This document shows positions 11,663 through 22,319 of a stretch of DNA of 64,000 bases, in pieces. Source of the DNA: Ciona intestinalis (Eukaryota; Chordata; Ascidiacea; Phlebobranchia; Cionidae); assembly GCF_000224145.3 (NCBI RefSeq), contig NC_020173.2, positions 191,001-255,000 of the forward strand, written 5' to 3'. Numbering within the stretch: the first letter of the stretch is position 1; every line of letters begins with the position of its first letter. The notes under the pieces were generated by a model that made no database searches, was not told the DNA's origin, and worked only from the letters and a program-made list of their open reading frames with translations. A program made the translations under genes and the position numbers.

Positions 11663-12368
11663 AAACTGCATAGTTGAACGAGTGGGTAGCTTTTTAAATG
11701 GTAAAGATCCGTTCATAAAATTTAACGGTCTGAAATTTAAAGGGTAAATGAATATTTAAGAAGAAGCATTTTTCTTGTGATATATTTTTCATGGATGCCA
11801 TTAAATAATTCATGCAAATTCCGTTTAAAGCGACTGATACATGGGACTTTTACACAGACCTATCGTCATTTAAACTGAAATTTTAGTCTTGCTTCCAGCG
11901 GTTTTAATTTAACCCAGTAGATTTTTCTATATAGGCCATAGACATTATAGTTTAGTTTGCAGTCTGAAATGCACCTTTTAATAAAATCATATATAATCGG
12001 GTTAAAACCTTCTGTAGTATAACCTTTATTCTTTACTGAAACAAAAGAATTGCAAGAGCAATTATCGTGTTGACGAAACTCATTAAATATTGAAACGCAT
12101 CTTCCTTTTTTTCGCCGAGTGTCTGTTAAAAAGGCGGGCAACTGCTGTTGTTTAAATTTCGTCACTACGTGATATATGCAGCAAAGCCGTGTATTTTACA
12201 GATCAGAATCGTTCTACGTTTACAAGAATAGGAATACGAAATGTACGCTAATAATATAGTTTTAAAATAAAACCAAAGACTGTATTTAGTATATTTATGT
12301 TTTGTATACTTTTTAGGTTGGTTCCTCAATACAAAAATATTTATTAACAGTTTATAAAAAAACTAAGG

Positions 12369-13751
12369 ATGGTTTTTGAAGTACTCGCACTTGAGGATGT
12401 TTTGTGGCTCAACAACGATAATAAAGTGCCAAACTTTCGACAAATGGCAACCAATGTAAACTGCAACAACAACAACAACAATAACAACAACAAGAACAAC
12501 GTTGAAGAAGATAGCTTGTGCTCCAATGAGTCGGAATGTGCTTTAATCGGAGCTGTTCCTCCGCTGTCTTCTGTCATGACCTTGTTGCAACGCCGTGAAG
12601 TTACGTCGAAATCGCCAAGTGCAATTCCAGCAGAACAGTGGCCAACTTCGTCACCACCTAATCAACTGGATATTGATGAAAATGTTGGCAATAACTTTGC
12701 TGACAGACAACAAGACAATGAGCCAACAGACAACCAAGTGGCGCAAGTTTTTCCCGTTGACGTTGAATACCCGTGTACTCCAAACCACGCATTGCTTTCT
12801 CCGGAATTTACCTGGAGATTTCATAATCCCCCTCAACCAGAAGTAAGACAAACATTGTCCAGCCAACTGATCCACAAAGGAGAATATTCTCTTATATATT
12901 ACGAGGTAAGTTTGCATGCTGCGTTATCGCAACAATTACGCTTTATCGACTGATAATTGTTTATCCGCTAATTCGATAAACTATTGTTATGTAGTTTACT
13001 CCTTGCTAATCACTAAATCCCCTCGTGCTGGGCATTGTCTTTAAATTTTCTGAATCTCATTTGTTATTCAGTGGGCACACGCCCAGACCCGATAATGTCC
13101 TAAAGCGAAATTGTTTCTTTTCTGTTGCGCCTGGCACGCGCGTCTGCAATCCAAGGGTTATTGTCAACAATTATTGTTAATTGGTGTCGGTTTTTGACAG
13201 CACTGTAAGATAATTACCACATTATATTATGTCGTTATAGCAATTCCGGTATATACATTCACTAATGTTTGCGGTAGAAAACACGCATATACCTTTTACT
13301 CACAAAAGGTTACAATATTTTTAAACCATCTTTAATATGTACAAACAGGATTTTGAGGAAAGGCCATCTTCGATATGTATATCAAGGAAACGAAGACAAG
13401 CAGCCAATGCAAGGGAACGGCGAAGAATGGAAGGCTTGAATAAAGCGTTCGATTCTCTAAGGAAGGTTGTTCCGTCCATCAGCCGCAGAAGGTATGGTAG
13501 CGCCTGAAGAGTTGGAAAATTTCATCATCGTAAACATTTATGTTTTTTTCAATAATATTTTATGTCTTAGGAAACTTTCAAAGTATGAAACTTTGCAAAT
13601 GGCTTTGAGTTATATTGAAGAATTAGGACGAATTTTGCAGACGACACCATCTGAAGCAAATGAAAAATGTAGCAATGAAGCTGATACCTTACATTGTGAT
13701 CGTAAATGTAATGTTAAAATAGAAAAAAAAGATGATGAGTTTTTACGATGA
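12369..13751 (+). CDS. ATOH: Atonal-class bHLH transcription factor
   Basis: A neural and sensory fate regulator of the Atonal group, expected to bind E-boxes with an E-protein partner. Exons 12369-12905, 13349-13491 and 13571-13751 join in phases 0 and 2 and give 286 residues. The N-terminal 190 residues are low in complexity, with a polyasparagine run at about residues 37-48. The bHLH domain is at about 193-249: basic region [10 protein letters not shown], helix 1 [14 protein letters not shown], loop, then [18 protein letters not shown], the hallmark of ATOH1/ATOH7. The [11 protein letters not shown] block excludes neurogenin and NeuroD. The second intron falls in the loop (Arg227). The C-terminal tail is short and acidic/basic. 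Whether it is closer to ATOH1 or ATOH7 needs a tree. Confidence 0.93.
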
Positions 13752-14205
13752 CCCAAACCGAAACTGGTTTGGTCCTTAAGTTCCGTCAAGATTTGTAGTG
13801 TAGCTTTTGTTCTGAATTTGCACATTAGTGATGATTTCTCATAAGTAAATTTTACCCCATATTGCACATTTTCTAATTTTACCACGAGCTTATTGCTGTT
13901 GGTTTATATACAGCATCGGATTGTTTGTCTTATATATGAATATGGAATTAACACGATCGGGTAAACTATCGAAGTATAATTGCACAGTTGTAAGAAAAAT
14001 CCATAGGCACGTATTCCTTTTTCATTCTTTTTTATTCTTGCTGGCACCAATGTTTGTAACACACAGCACGTTGCGGCGTACGTGGTCAAAAGCTGCGTAT
14101 CGAGCATGCGCCCTCATACATTATTTTTTACCTATTCATGTAACAATCCGACTATACGATTTGTAAACTCTTACATTTGTTGACACGCGCAGAAACGTGA
14201 TAGTT

Positions 14206-14718
14206 GAATGGGGTAAGATGAGACACAATTCCCAACGTTTCTGAAATCTAAATATATACAGGACTTTTTTTGGTGATATCATGAATTTGTACCATCATAC
14301 CGTTATTAATTCACCGTACTTCAAAAAACAGGTTAACAATTTGGGGAGTTATTTAGCGACTTGCAAACAGGCGGGGGAATATGAGACATGTTTAAATTAC
14401 GGTTAATATTGATTAATTAATTAAATTATTATTAAGAATACACGTAAATACCACGAAATAATATTGTACGCTTTGGAAATAAAGTTTAAACATTCTTTGT
14501 CCTGGTTCACTGCTATATGTTGCCTAACCCTACAGCGTATATTATTGTTTAAAAATAGGTATTGTTGGAACTTTAACTGTCACCTTAACACATCTTGTTG
14601 GATCCTATAAGAATACTGTTGAAGAATAATATGCATCATTGTTTTCATCTTTACAAACGGGCCCAACTTACCCCGTGAAAAGAAAATTATAAGTGTCCCA
14701 ACCCTATAGCCCAAGTCT
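14206..14718. mobile_element. Long MITE of the GGTGGGGAAGATGGGACAC family
   Basis: An approximately 510-bp diverged copy, starting ggggtaagatgagacac and ending near agtgtcccaaccctatag. Internal blocks (acacgtaaata, tgtacgctttg, tattgtt) match the long copy at 45794-46517, not the short ones, so the family has at least two size classes. Noncoding. Confidence 0.7.
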
Positions 14719-14984
14719 ACTATATTATTTACCAAATAAATATATATAACAGTTAGGGGAGTCTTCCAGATGGCATTAATTTATAATGTGATTAATATGC
14801 CGCTTATAAACTATTGGCACACATGTTTAAAAGTCGAAACAAACATAACGACCAGCCGGTCTAAATTTGATGCGACCATCCGTTGAAAACGTCCCAGACA
14901 CGACGTTTACACCTTTTAAAACTTGAGTTTTCCATTTAAAGTCAGCAGAACTGAGTTGAGTATGTTAAATGTAGCCTAAAATAA

Positions 14985-15213
14985 GCATAAAACAACAGTC
15001 ATTATAACACGGGTGTTTTGTTTTTCAACCCCGTGCCATCTTACGATGAGTTACCAATTAAGTATGTTACTTAGTGACCACTGGGTTGGCAATTGCCGAG
15101 AAGTTTCTTACCCTAGGATTCATACGCCCACAAAGGTAGCAGCGATGAGCCTTGAACCCATTACCTCTGGGTTGGAGGCAGGCACGCTAACCACTTAGCC
15201 ACGACGCCGGGTA
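14985..15213 (-). mobile_element. tRNA-derived SINE, minus strand
   Basis: Its tRNA-like head (right end) reads, in reverse complement, ggcgtcgtggctaagtggtt...gggttcaaggctc, with polymerase III A-box and B-box-like blocks. The body has the family blocks tgggcgtatg and ccagtggtcacta. It is nearly full length but lacks part of the 3' tail. Confidence 0.85.
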
Positions 15214-15594
15214 TTTAACTATTTTATAATCGAAAATTGAAGAAATGAGTCACTTTAAATTGTCCTTGCAAAAACATTTTTTCAGTATTTTTAGCACTTT
15301 CCTGACTCGAGGGTCTTCAAGTTTTATGCTTGCGGTCCCACTGGGAAGCATCAGATTTTTCAAAAATCTTCCTTTGTACTATACACTGTGGTAACCTTGG
15401 TTAGGTACTTACAAAGTTAGTTTAGACGTTGGTTACTTACATAAACTATTTTGTTCGGTTCCCACTTTAACCCTACCGGCGAGCCGGGATCATAGAAACA
15501 TTAAATATTCAAATCTGCAAGTCATCATTAATTCTGACAAAATTCTCAACTCGAAATTCTTAGCGGTCTGCGACAAGGTGTGGTATGATTTCTG

Positions 15595-15960
15595 GTTAAG
15601 AATTTTCTTGTGTAACAGGGTGTGTCGTGCTAAATGTTAATGTTTTGTTATTGGGAAAAGTTAACAGTTTTCACGTGTGACAGGGTGTGTTATTCTAAAT
15701 GTTGAGAATTTTCTCGTGTGGCAGGGTGTGTCGTGCTAAATGTTAATGTTTTGTTTTTGGGAAAAGTTAAAAGTTTTCTCGTGTGACAGGGTGTGTTATT
15801 CTAAATGTTGAGAATTTTCTCGTGTGGCAGGGTGTGTCGTGCTAAATGTTAATGTTTTGTTTTTGGGAAAAGTTAAGAGTTTTCTCGTGTGACAGGGTGT
15901 GTTATTCTAAATGTTGAGAATTTTCTCGTGTGGCAGGGTGTGTCGTGCTAAATGTTAATG
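15595..15960. repeat. Minisatellite, 106-bp unit, about 3.5 copies
   Basis: The motif gttgagaattttctcgtgtg recurs at 15701, 15807 and 15913, with a diverged first unit at 15595, exactly 106 bp apart. Each unit contains two related halves built on cgtgtg-cagggtgtgt-taaatgtt. The array runs into the N gap, so the true copy number is unknown. Confidence 0.95.
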
Positions 15961-16010
15961 NNNNNNNNNNNNNNNNNNNNNNNNNNNNNNNNNNNNNNNN
16001 NNNNNNNNNN
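15961..16010. other. Assembly gap (50 N) at the end of the minisatellite
   Basis: A run of 50 N directly follows the 106-bp array, so the array probably collapsed in assembly. Confidence 0.99.
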
Positions 16011-16316
16011 TTTACAAGATCATATAGCCTAACTTTAAATTCATGACTAAAACTATTGTGTTTATATATTAGGACAATTGCCACATTTTTGTATTCGTCT
16101 CTTTGGTTATACTAGTAGATCATTGTTGTGTTTTTGCCACACTAAAGTAAAAAAAGTTCATTGCTAAAGTTTTAATATAATTTAGTTTTAAGCCTTCAGT
16201 ATAGGGATATAAACAAACTTCTTTTAATTTTTCATGAAATTACTCTACTATTTTTTCTCAGTGCTTTTAGGTGTTAGTTTTGTAGTTTCTCCAAACCGTG
16301 TATATTGGAAGCAAGC

Positions 16317-19300
16317 ATGTCGAAACAAACCCCAATCATTTCAATGTTGACAAAATATTTAGGAGTGGTGAGTATTTAATTGTCGCATCGAATTCATGTG
16401 AAGTAACTTCTTTTTACACAGAGAAGAAATAAGATGTGGCTCCGATATAAAGAAGACATGTCCCCAAGGTTTTTTTATTTAATTTATTTGGAGATTATTT
16501 TTTATCTTTGTTGATAATCACGACATACAAACACCACCACCATATAAGGTTCTAATTGTAAATGTATTATTTACAGCAATGCTTATGCGTTATAACATTG
16601 TTACCATTAGAATTGCTAAACAGTACCAACATTTCAAGTTATATATAGTAATAACTGTATAACAAGATATCACAGCTCTAATGAGTGAGCACGTAATATA
16701 TTTAGGATAAATTCAATTACCCTGTTTGGCTGTTTACGCCCACGGTTGACTGAGTCCCATCAGAAATAACCAATAAAGTGGGTTTCGGTCGCCATTTTTC
16801 GCTGTGTAGCAGTTCGTAGAATGCATTCTTTAAACGTGGTAATTATGTAATTTTTAGAAGTCATTTATCATATGATATTAAACTAAAATAAATGTTTTAA
16901 TTACGATTAACAATAATAAGGTATAAGAGCAGTGCTTTGATTGCGGCGTCCCCACTTAAATAGTAATAGTTTAATACAGTCCTTAAGTGGATTCCTTATC
17001 TCACACTCTGAAACTCCCAGACCATATAACCGCTGTTTTGACAGATCAGATGACTGGAAGTAGTGGCATAAAAGATGGAAATATTTAATTTTATTACACT
17101 AGAGTTTATATAACTATGCTAAGTAGGAAATAGTGTATCGAGTACAATCGATTAATTTGGGGTTTAAGGTAAATTCTGCATTTACCACTTTTACCCAAAT
17201 AGAAAATTAATCGATAATTACTCATCAATAAGGCGTTTGTATGCACCATGGTTTATAAAACTATTGCTTGGGAATAATTCATAAAGTGCAATCTTTTAAT
17301 TCAGCCTTTGGTTTAAAGTACATTTTGGATTTATTGCCCTTGATCAAACAGTTATTTAATTGTTAATTACTTGCTAATTATGTGGTTTTATATCTTCAAA
17401 GTTTAGTTCAGAATTTAAAAATATGTTAATTTTGGTAATGTGTTATGAATTGATTTTAATCAGGAGACTAAAGAATAACAGCTAGAATTAGGACATGTGG
17501 AAAAAATTAGCAAAAATAAACAAGACCAACTGTTTAGGAAAAATAATCTACATGACCACTTTTGTGCTCAACAACAATTGCATTGCCAAGAATAATGGTG
17601 TATGAGATTTGGATATTTTCATTAAATAATCAAATGTGTATTAGCATGGCTATTGCATATTATATTAGGTTTTTACCTAATTGTAAATAAGAAACAATAG
17701 TAATATATTAGATAGACACTAACGTCTTAACTAATCAATAATACTTTCTTGCCCAACAGAACAATACCGAAACCAAATCTTCCACCCGGTTGTAACAGTA
17801 AGCTATCTGGTAACTATTACTATACAAGAGATGCAAGGAGAGAAATGGCACCGCCTGTTGTGTTAGCCGAGAATACTTCAGCACGTTTGACACCTGGTGT
17901 AAGGTAAGTTCTATAAATATTTTTATGTGCATATCCAGCATGTGTGACCTTGTGCAAGACATTTAATAGCACTTGCTCCAACCCAGTCGTCACTAATATG
18001 TTGTCTAAATTGAGAGCTATACAGACAGCTATATATAACTCAGGCACAAAGTTACATACGTGTATTTTTTTCTTCTTTATAAGTGAGGTACTTGTCAAGG
18101 ACCTGAGATTTAGGCCACATTTGGTCCATTACCCCAACACCTGGAAGGCCCATTTAAGTCCTTTATGCGACCGGTGCAGCGACACCACATCGCACTCAGA
18201 CGCGTGTTATTTTGCATCATTTTTTATCCACGTGTGTTTAGGAGTTACCTTTTTGATATTGCTTATAATTTGGACAACCATTACTCCATTAGTGACCGCT
18301 AGGTTGAAGCAATGTCCGTTAAGTGTCTTGTCACAGGACACATACACCTATCAGTCACAAGAACACATACACCTATCAGTGCTAGTACCTCTGCCGAGCA
18401 TCGAACCGGGGACACCTTGGTTTTCGGTGCAGGCGCCTAATCCACTGAGCCACGGCGCCGTACATACGTGAACTCAAAAGCTAGCACGAGGCAGATGAGA
18501 CCGAACATTCGTGTTATAGCGACCATGGTCTGGGTATATAACGTGAACTGTGGCTTAAATTGTCCTTCTTTCCGCCTGGCGCATGGTGACAGTAGAGAGC
18601 CACAGTATTGTTTTTGTTTATACATTACTTTGTTTAAAAATTTTGTTGTTTGTTGGCGTTTGCATATCACTGGTTTTGGTTAGTGCTCTCACCGTATTAA
18701 TTACATGAGAAGAGATCGAAATAAGGCCACCCTCCATGCTTCTGCTTACCCGAAGCTGACAAGTTGTCATGAAACCACGGGAACGTGACCTTGTACGTGT
18801 ACAGTTCGTTCAACGTCTAGGCGGTCCCGTGGCCCTAAATAGCTTCGGTGGCTAATTCATTCTCAAGTATTTTGTCTCCGCCATAGTCGACTAATTGGCG
18901 CAATCGTAAACCGGCGACCAGGCAGCTGATAGTACTAGCAGTTTGTTGTGGACCACCGCTTACCTCAGTTTATATTACATGCGAAAAAACCGCACAAGTG
19001 TTTACTTCAGCGCGCTTTGCATTGGTTCAAGGCTACCCTGACATCCGATATGGAAAATACGGCCTTTTGTTTGTTAGTCGTTCGACATATGACGTTTCGC
19101 AACTCGAACCTTTCTCACGAGCCCTCTGACCTTCGCTGAAATCCTACTTCGAAAATAACTTGTTCTACTTTATACCCAAAGTGTTAAACGAGTATGTTTT
19201 AGACGCGTCTCCATAATTAATATCCCTGTTTCAAAAATGCACGGCAGCAGTTTATGCTATATTTTCTTATTAAAGGCAACAAATCAGGTTGTTACACTTC

Positions 19301-20537
19301 ACTGTTCGCAATGGTTTCCAATTTCAATCCCCTTGCCAATGATGGGGTCGCTTCATCACAGAGTGGTTTATTGTCCCTACTTCCTAATTCACTGAATACT
19401 CGGATGTGAGTTGTTTCACACCGATATAAAATGCCCCACAACGTGACCCGACGTAAGAGTAAAAGATATATATCAACAGCGTATTGCCATGTACACATCG
19501 CTCGATTTCCTTTCGGGTCAATGAACTCCCACCCACACACAATCTTAGTTCACGCTTTCGTTAAATATTGGGCAGGTGCACCGGCCTCGTACATCTCTCA
19601 GCAGTTAGCTTGCTTCAACTGGTCATTCCTCGCATCGTCAGCTTATCTGTCAGCGGTTCATGTACGACCTCTAATGTTCAAGCAACGAATGTCTTATTTA
19701 CTAAAGCTGTATTGCAATGTAATACATTTATACATGTTTTGGTAAATACTAATATATAATATTCAACTATTCGTTCGATTGTATTTATTTGTAAATCTCT
19801 GTCTAAAAGCTTTGATCCCATTCGAAACTTTTGATTTTTGATTCTCCTTAAGCGCGAGTATTTTAGACGTCACAGAAACATATGTTTCATCTGCTTTTTA
19901 TGTGGTTGAGTAGGATTTCCAGGGTTCACGACTGGGTTTCGATTAGTAATCGTCGCCGGTGGAAACCTGGCTTCCACGCTCCACTACCATGCGTCTTCTT
20001 TTGTTAAATACAAAACAAGATTTGTAATCACGTTTTTCTGGCCGCCTATATCATTGTCTTGTTTTCGTTCATCGAAAAAATATTCGCAAAACAACGATCA
20101 GAGAACGCCGCGCAAAATGCTCTGTTGCTTTTGCTGGGCTCGTGTTACGGCCCGATGATAATCGGAAAATAGTGTACGAGGCACGCAACTGCTCACTACT
20201 TCTGTCGAAAGACGAGTAGTAATGTTGAAAAGCTGTTTGGTTTGTAAGACTTCAAGGCGATCTATCTAACGTGGTCCATCCAAGCACAATTAGCTTCCAT
20301 GCACGCCCAGGTCGTGATGGTTGACCGCTAATCACACACTTCGATAAAAACGAAGAGGTTTAACAGTTTCGCCACTATCACAAAAGCGTACAAATAGTTT
20401 AAACTAAACTTTGGTAAAGTGGATATTTATTTTACAGCGACTCGTCATCGCTCGAATCCACCCAAACAAACCTTCCAACTCCAGGATTCTCAACCAAATG
20501 GACACTTTCAACAGATCAACCGTATCTACGCAAATGA
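16317..20537 (+). CDS. NDUFA7: NADH dehydrogenase 1 alpha subcomplex subunit 7 (B14.5a)
   Basis: A supernumerary subunit of mitochondrial respiratory complex I. Exons 16317-16367, 16422-16468, 17760-17903 and 20438-20537 join in consistent phase and give 113 residues, the same length as human NDUFA7. Matching blocks are LRYKEDMSPR, KPNLPPGCNSKLSGNYYYTR, ARREMAPP and the C-terminal KWTLSTDQPYL. The donor after exon 2 (gtttttt) is weak but required. An acceptor lies just before the ATG exon (ttttgtag), suggesting a 5' noncoding exon or spliced leader. AATAAA is at 20570-20575. Intron 2 contains the unclassified dispersed repeat (16668-17573) and intron 3 contains SINE pieces. The four exons are short and easily missed by ORF scanning. 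Confidence 0.95.
16668..17573 (+). repeat. Unclassified dispersed repeat, copy A
   Basis: About 0.9 kb in NDUFA7 intron 2. It aligns over nearly its whole length with 35533-36952: aatgagtgagcacg at the start, aaggtataagagcagtg, ggattccttatctcac, tataaccgctgt, acaatcgattaat, ggtttataaaacta, and tacatgaccact at the end. No coding frame is kept. It lacks about 200 bp found in copy B around a tRNA-like block. Confidence 0.8.
17938..18060 (+). mobile_element. SINE fragment, plus strand
   Basis: A diverged middle part of the SINE (gtgcaagacatttaatagca, ccaacccagtcgtcactaat, ttgtctaaatt) just after NDUFA7 exon 3. Confidence 0.65.
18270..18466 (-). mobile_element. SINE, minus strand, with a short internal duplication
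   Basis: The tRNA-like head at the right end reads ggcgccgtggctcagtggat in reverse complement. The block catacacctatcagt occurs twice (about 18341-18380). A SINE 3' tail in plus orientation follows (about 18467-18560). All lie in NDUFA7 intron 3. Confidence 0.75.
18690..20400. other. NDUFA7 intron 3, remainder
   Basis: GC-richer than its surroundings, with open frames (for example 19431-19745) that resemble no known protein. No splice-consistent gene is found. The base composition could reflect conserved regulatory DNA or an old unrecognised insertion. Confidence 0.4.
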
Positions 20538-22319
20538 AAAATATTCTCACATTTATTAGTTTTCCTATAAATAAACCATTTTGACAACTGCGACACGATT
20601 TCTTGTATTTTTGTTCAACCCGCTATATGAGAGCAAAGGTGGCTGGTAGTACCTGACAGGTTGATTATTGTACACGGTTGAGTGGACACTTGTAACTTTA
20701 ATTTTGTTACAGCGTTAAGAACGTGCGCCAGCAAACCACATCAGCACAAATTACTTGGGGTTGTCGGTTTATGGATTGATGTAAAGCACTTGATTTTACC
20801 ACGATATACGGATTCAAACTTAACAAAGTGATGCGTGATAAATATTCGTTCGCATTACCAGTCAACGGATTAACCCTTCAGAATGTATGTTTTATATAAT
20901 AGGTTTTCAATTACTGCACAACAAGATTAATTGTTGCGCTTACCACTAATGCAAACTAAACTACTCGCCTGTTGGTGTCAGGTATTTTAAATGGCTAATA
21001 AGATGCATACTCTGCGGTGATAATTTTTAGATACGTACTAAAGAAGAGTGGTTAAATTAAACAATCATGCTTCTAAATTAACAAGACAACAAAATTTAGG
21101 CAATTTTTTCTTATTCCGAAGGCCGAAAGATCTCTTTCAAGTTTACGCCGGTAATACTAATTTAATTTCCGTCATTACTTAGGCAAATGTAATTAGCAGC
21201 GAAGCTCAGCCCGCGTGTGTGTAGTTCGCTGAGTTAATTCGGCCCAAAGGAGAAGCAGTGGTGATTAAAGCGTAAAGCTTTTTGTACGTTGTTCACAGTA
21301 GCCTCATGTGCGATTTAAGGTTGCAGGAAAAAGATTTATCTGCTCCAATCAAGTAACAATAACTGGCAAGTGAGGTCGAGTGGTGCCAAGACAGCGCATG
21401 TTCTTGACCTTGAAGTTACTGTTGTTCTGTTTGGGGTTGCTCATTATGCGGGGTAAGGAAAGCGATAACATGATCGACTAACCAAGCCAGATTGAATTAG
21501 GCGGGATTAGTTATAAGCATGGCTGTACCATCCCTTAACTTAGCTTATGCTTGTTTGGCTCGGGAAGCATTTCAGAAGCCATAGTATAGCACGCGATCGG
21601 TGCTTCAAAAGACAAACGGTATTACTCGTGCCGAACTAAACTACTCAAGTAATATTTTTGAAAAAATATCTCAAGCTGTGAGATTAAACCGCTTATCTGG
21701 TTACATCTTTCAAAGTAATGTCCGCAGGATTTTATTCTGACTAAACCCTGTGTTCAAAGTTAAATATTTGATATTTGAAGAGAAGTGGTATAATTCGGTA
21801 TGATGTGCCCACCTCAAAGTGTTTTTCCGAATAAGTGGAGTAATGCCGGTGTTAAGTTGCTTCAACGTATTATCCAATAACAGTATTTCGATCTGTTAAT
21901 TTGTCGCTCGTGTTTCAACTAGTTTACAACAAATTCTCTGTAACTTTAGACGACTTTATAGCGAGTGGGTATATAACCATAATAAATCAAACTCGACTGG
22001 TGTGACGCTAATGTCACCGGAATAGACCTATTACGCTATTTACGTTTAAGTTCTAGTCAGCATTTGCTTTGAAGTTGCTCTAAAAGTTTGACCAATAATC
22101 TGCAATACCGTACAGAAACACGCAAACATAATAATCGAACTTAATATCTATAACTTTGCCGACAGTGGAACATGTATTTCTACAGTACAATCAAACTTTC
22201 CCAAAAAAACTCCCAAAATCCTGTGGTTAACTTGTAATTATTCAAACGAGAAACAATTTATAATAATAAGGAAAGTGTGGAACAGAACACCGCTGGTGAA
22301 AACACAATAATAAAATAAT
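20538..22319. other. Convergent intergenic region NDUFA7 / DMRT
   Basis: 1.8 kb between two convergent 3' ends. Apart from the NDUFA7 polyadenylation signal (20570-20575) I see no gene or clear repeat. Confidence 0.5.

Larger units (their letters stand above)
9343..12368. other. Intergenic region between UGCG and the bHLH gene
   Basis: A divergent intergenic interval with two short inverted-repeat elements, TA-rich simple repeats (about 10236-10296), a SINE tail and a long inverted repeat, each listed separately. Regulatory DNA for both genes should lie here. I recognise no gene; open frames at 11300-11509 and 11866-12165 (minus) have no family resemblance. Confidence 0.5.
13752..16316. other. 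Intergenic region between the bHLH gene and NDUFA7
   Basis: It holds a long MITE (14206-14718), a complete SINE (14985-15213), a 106-bp minisatellite and a 50-N gap, listed separately. No gene is recognised; open frames here are short and unlike known families. Confidence 0.5.

Noticed and set aside
12344-12577. Minus-strand frame with a long leucine run
   Set aside because: It is the antisense of the polyasparagine tract of the Atonal-class gene.
17944-18471. A 175-codon plus-strand open frame
   Set aside because: It runs through two SINE pieces in NDUFA7 intron 3; the translation is SINE sequence.
19431-19745. A 104-codon plus-strand frame in NDUFA7 intron 3
   Set aside because: No family resemblance or splice context; composition fits chance in a GC-richer stretch.
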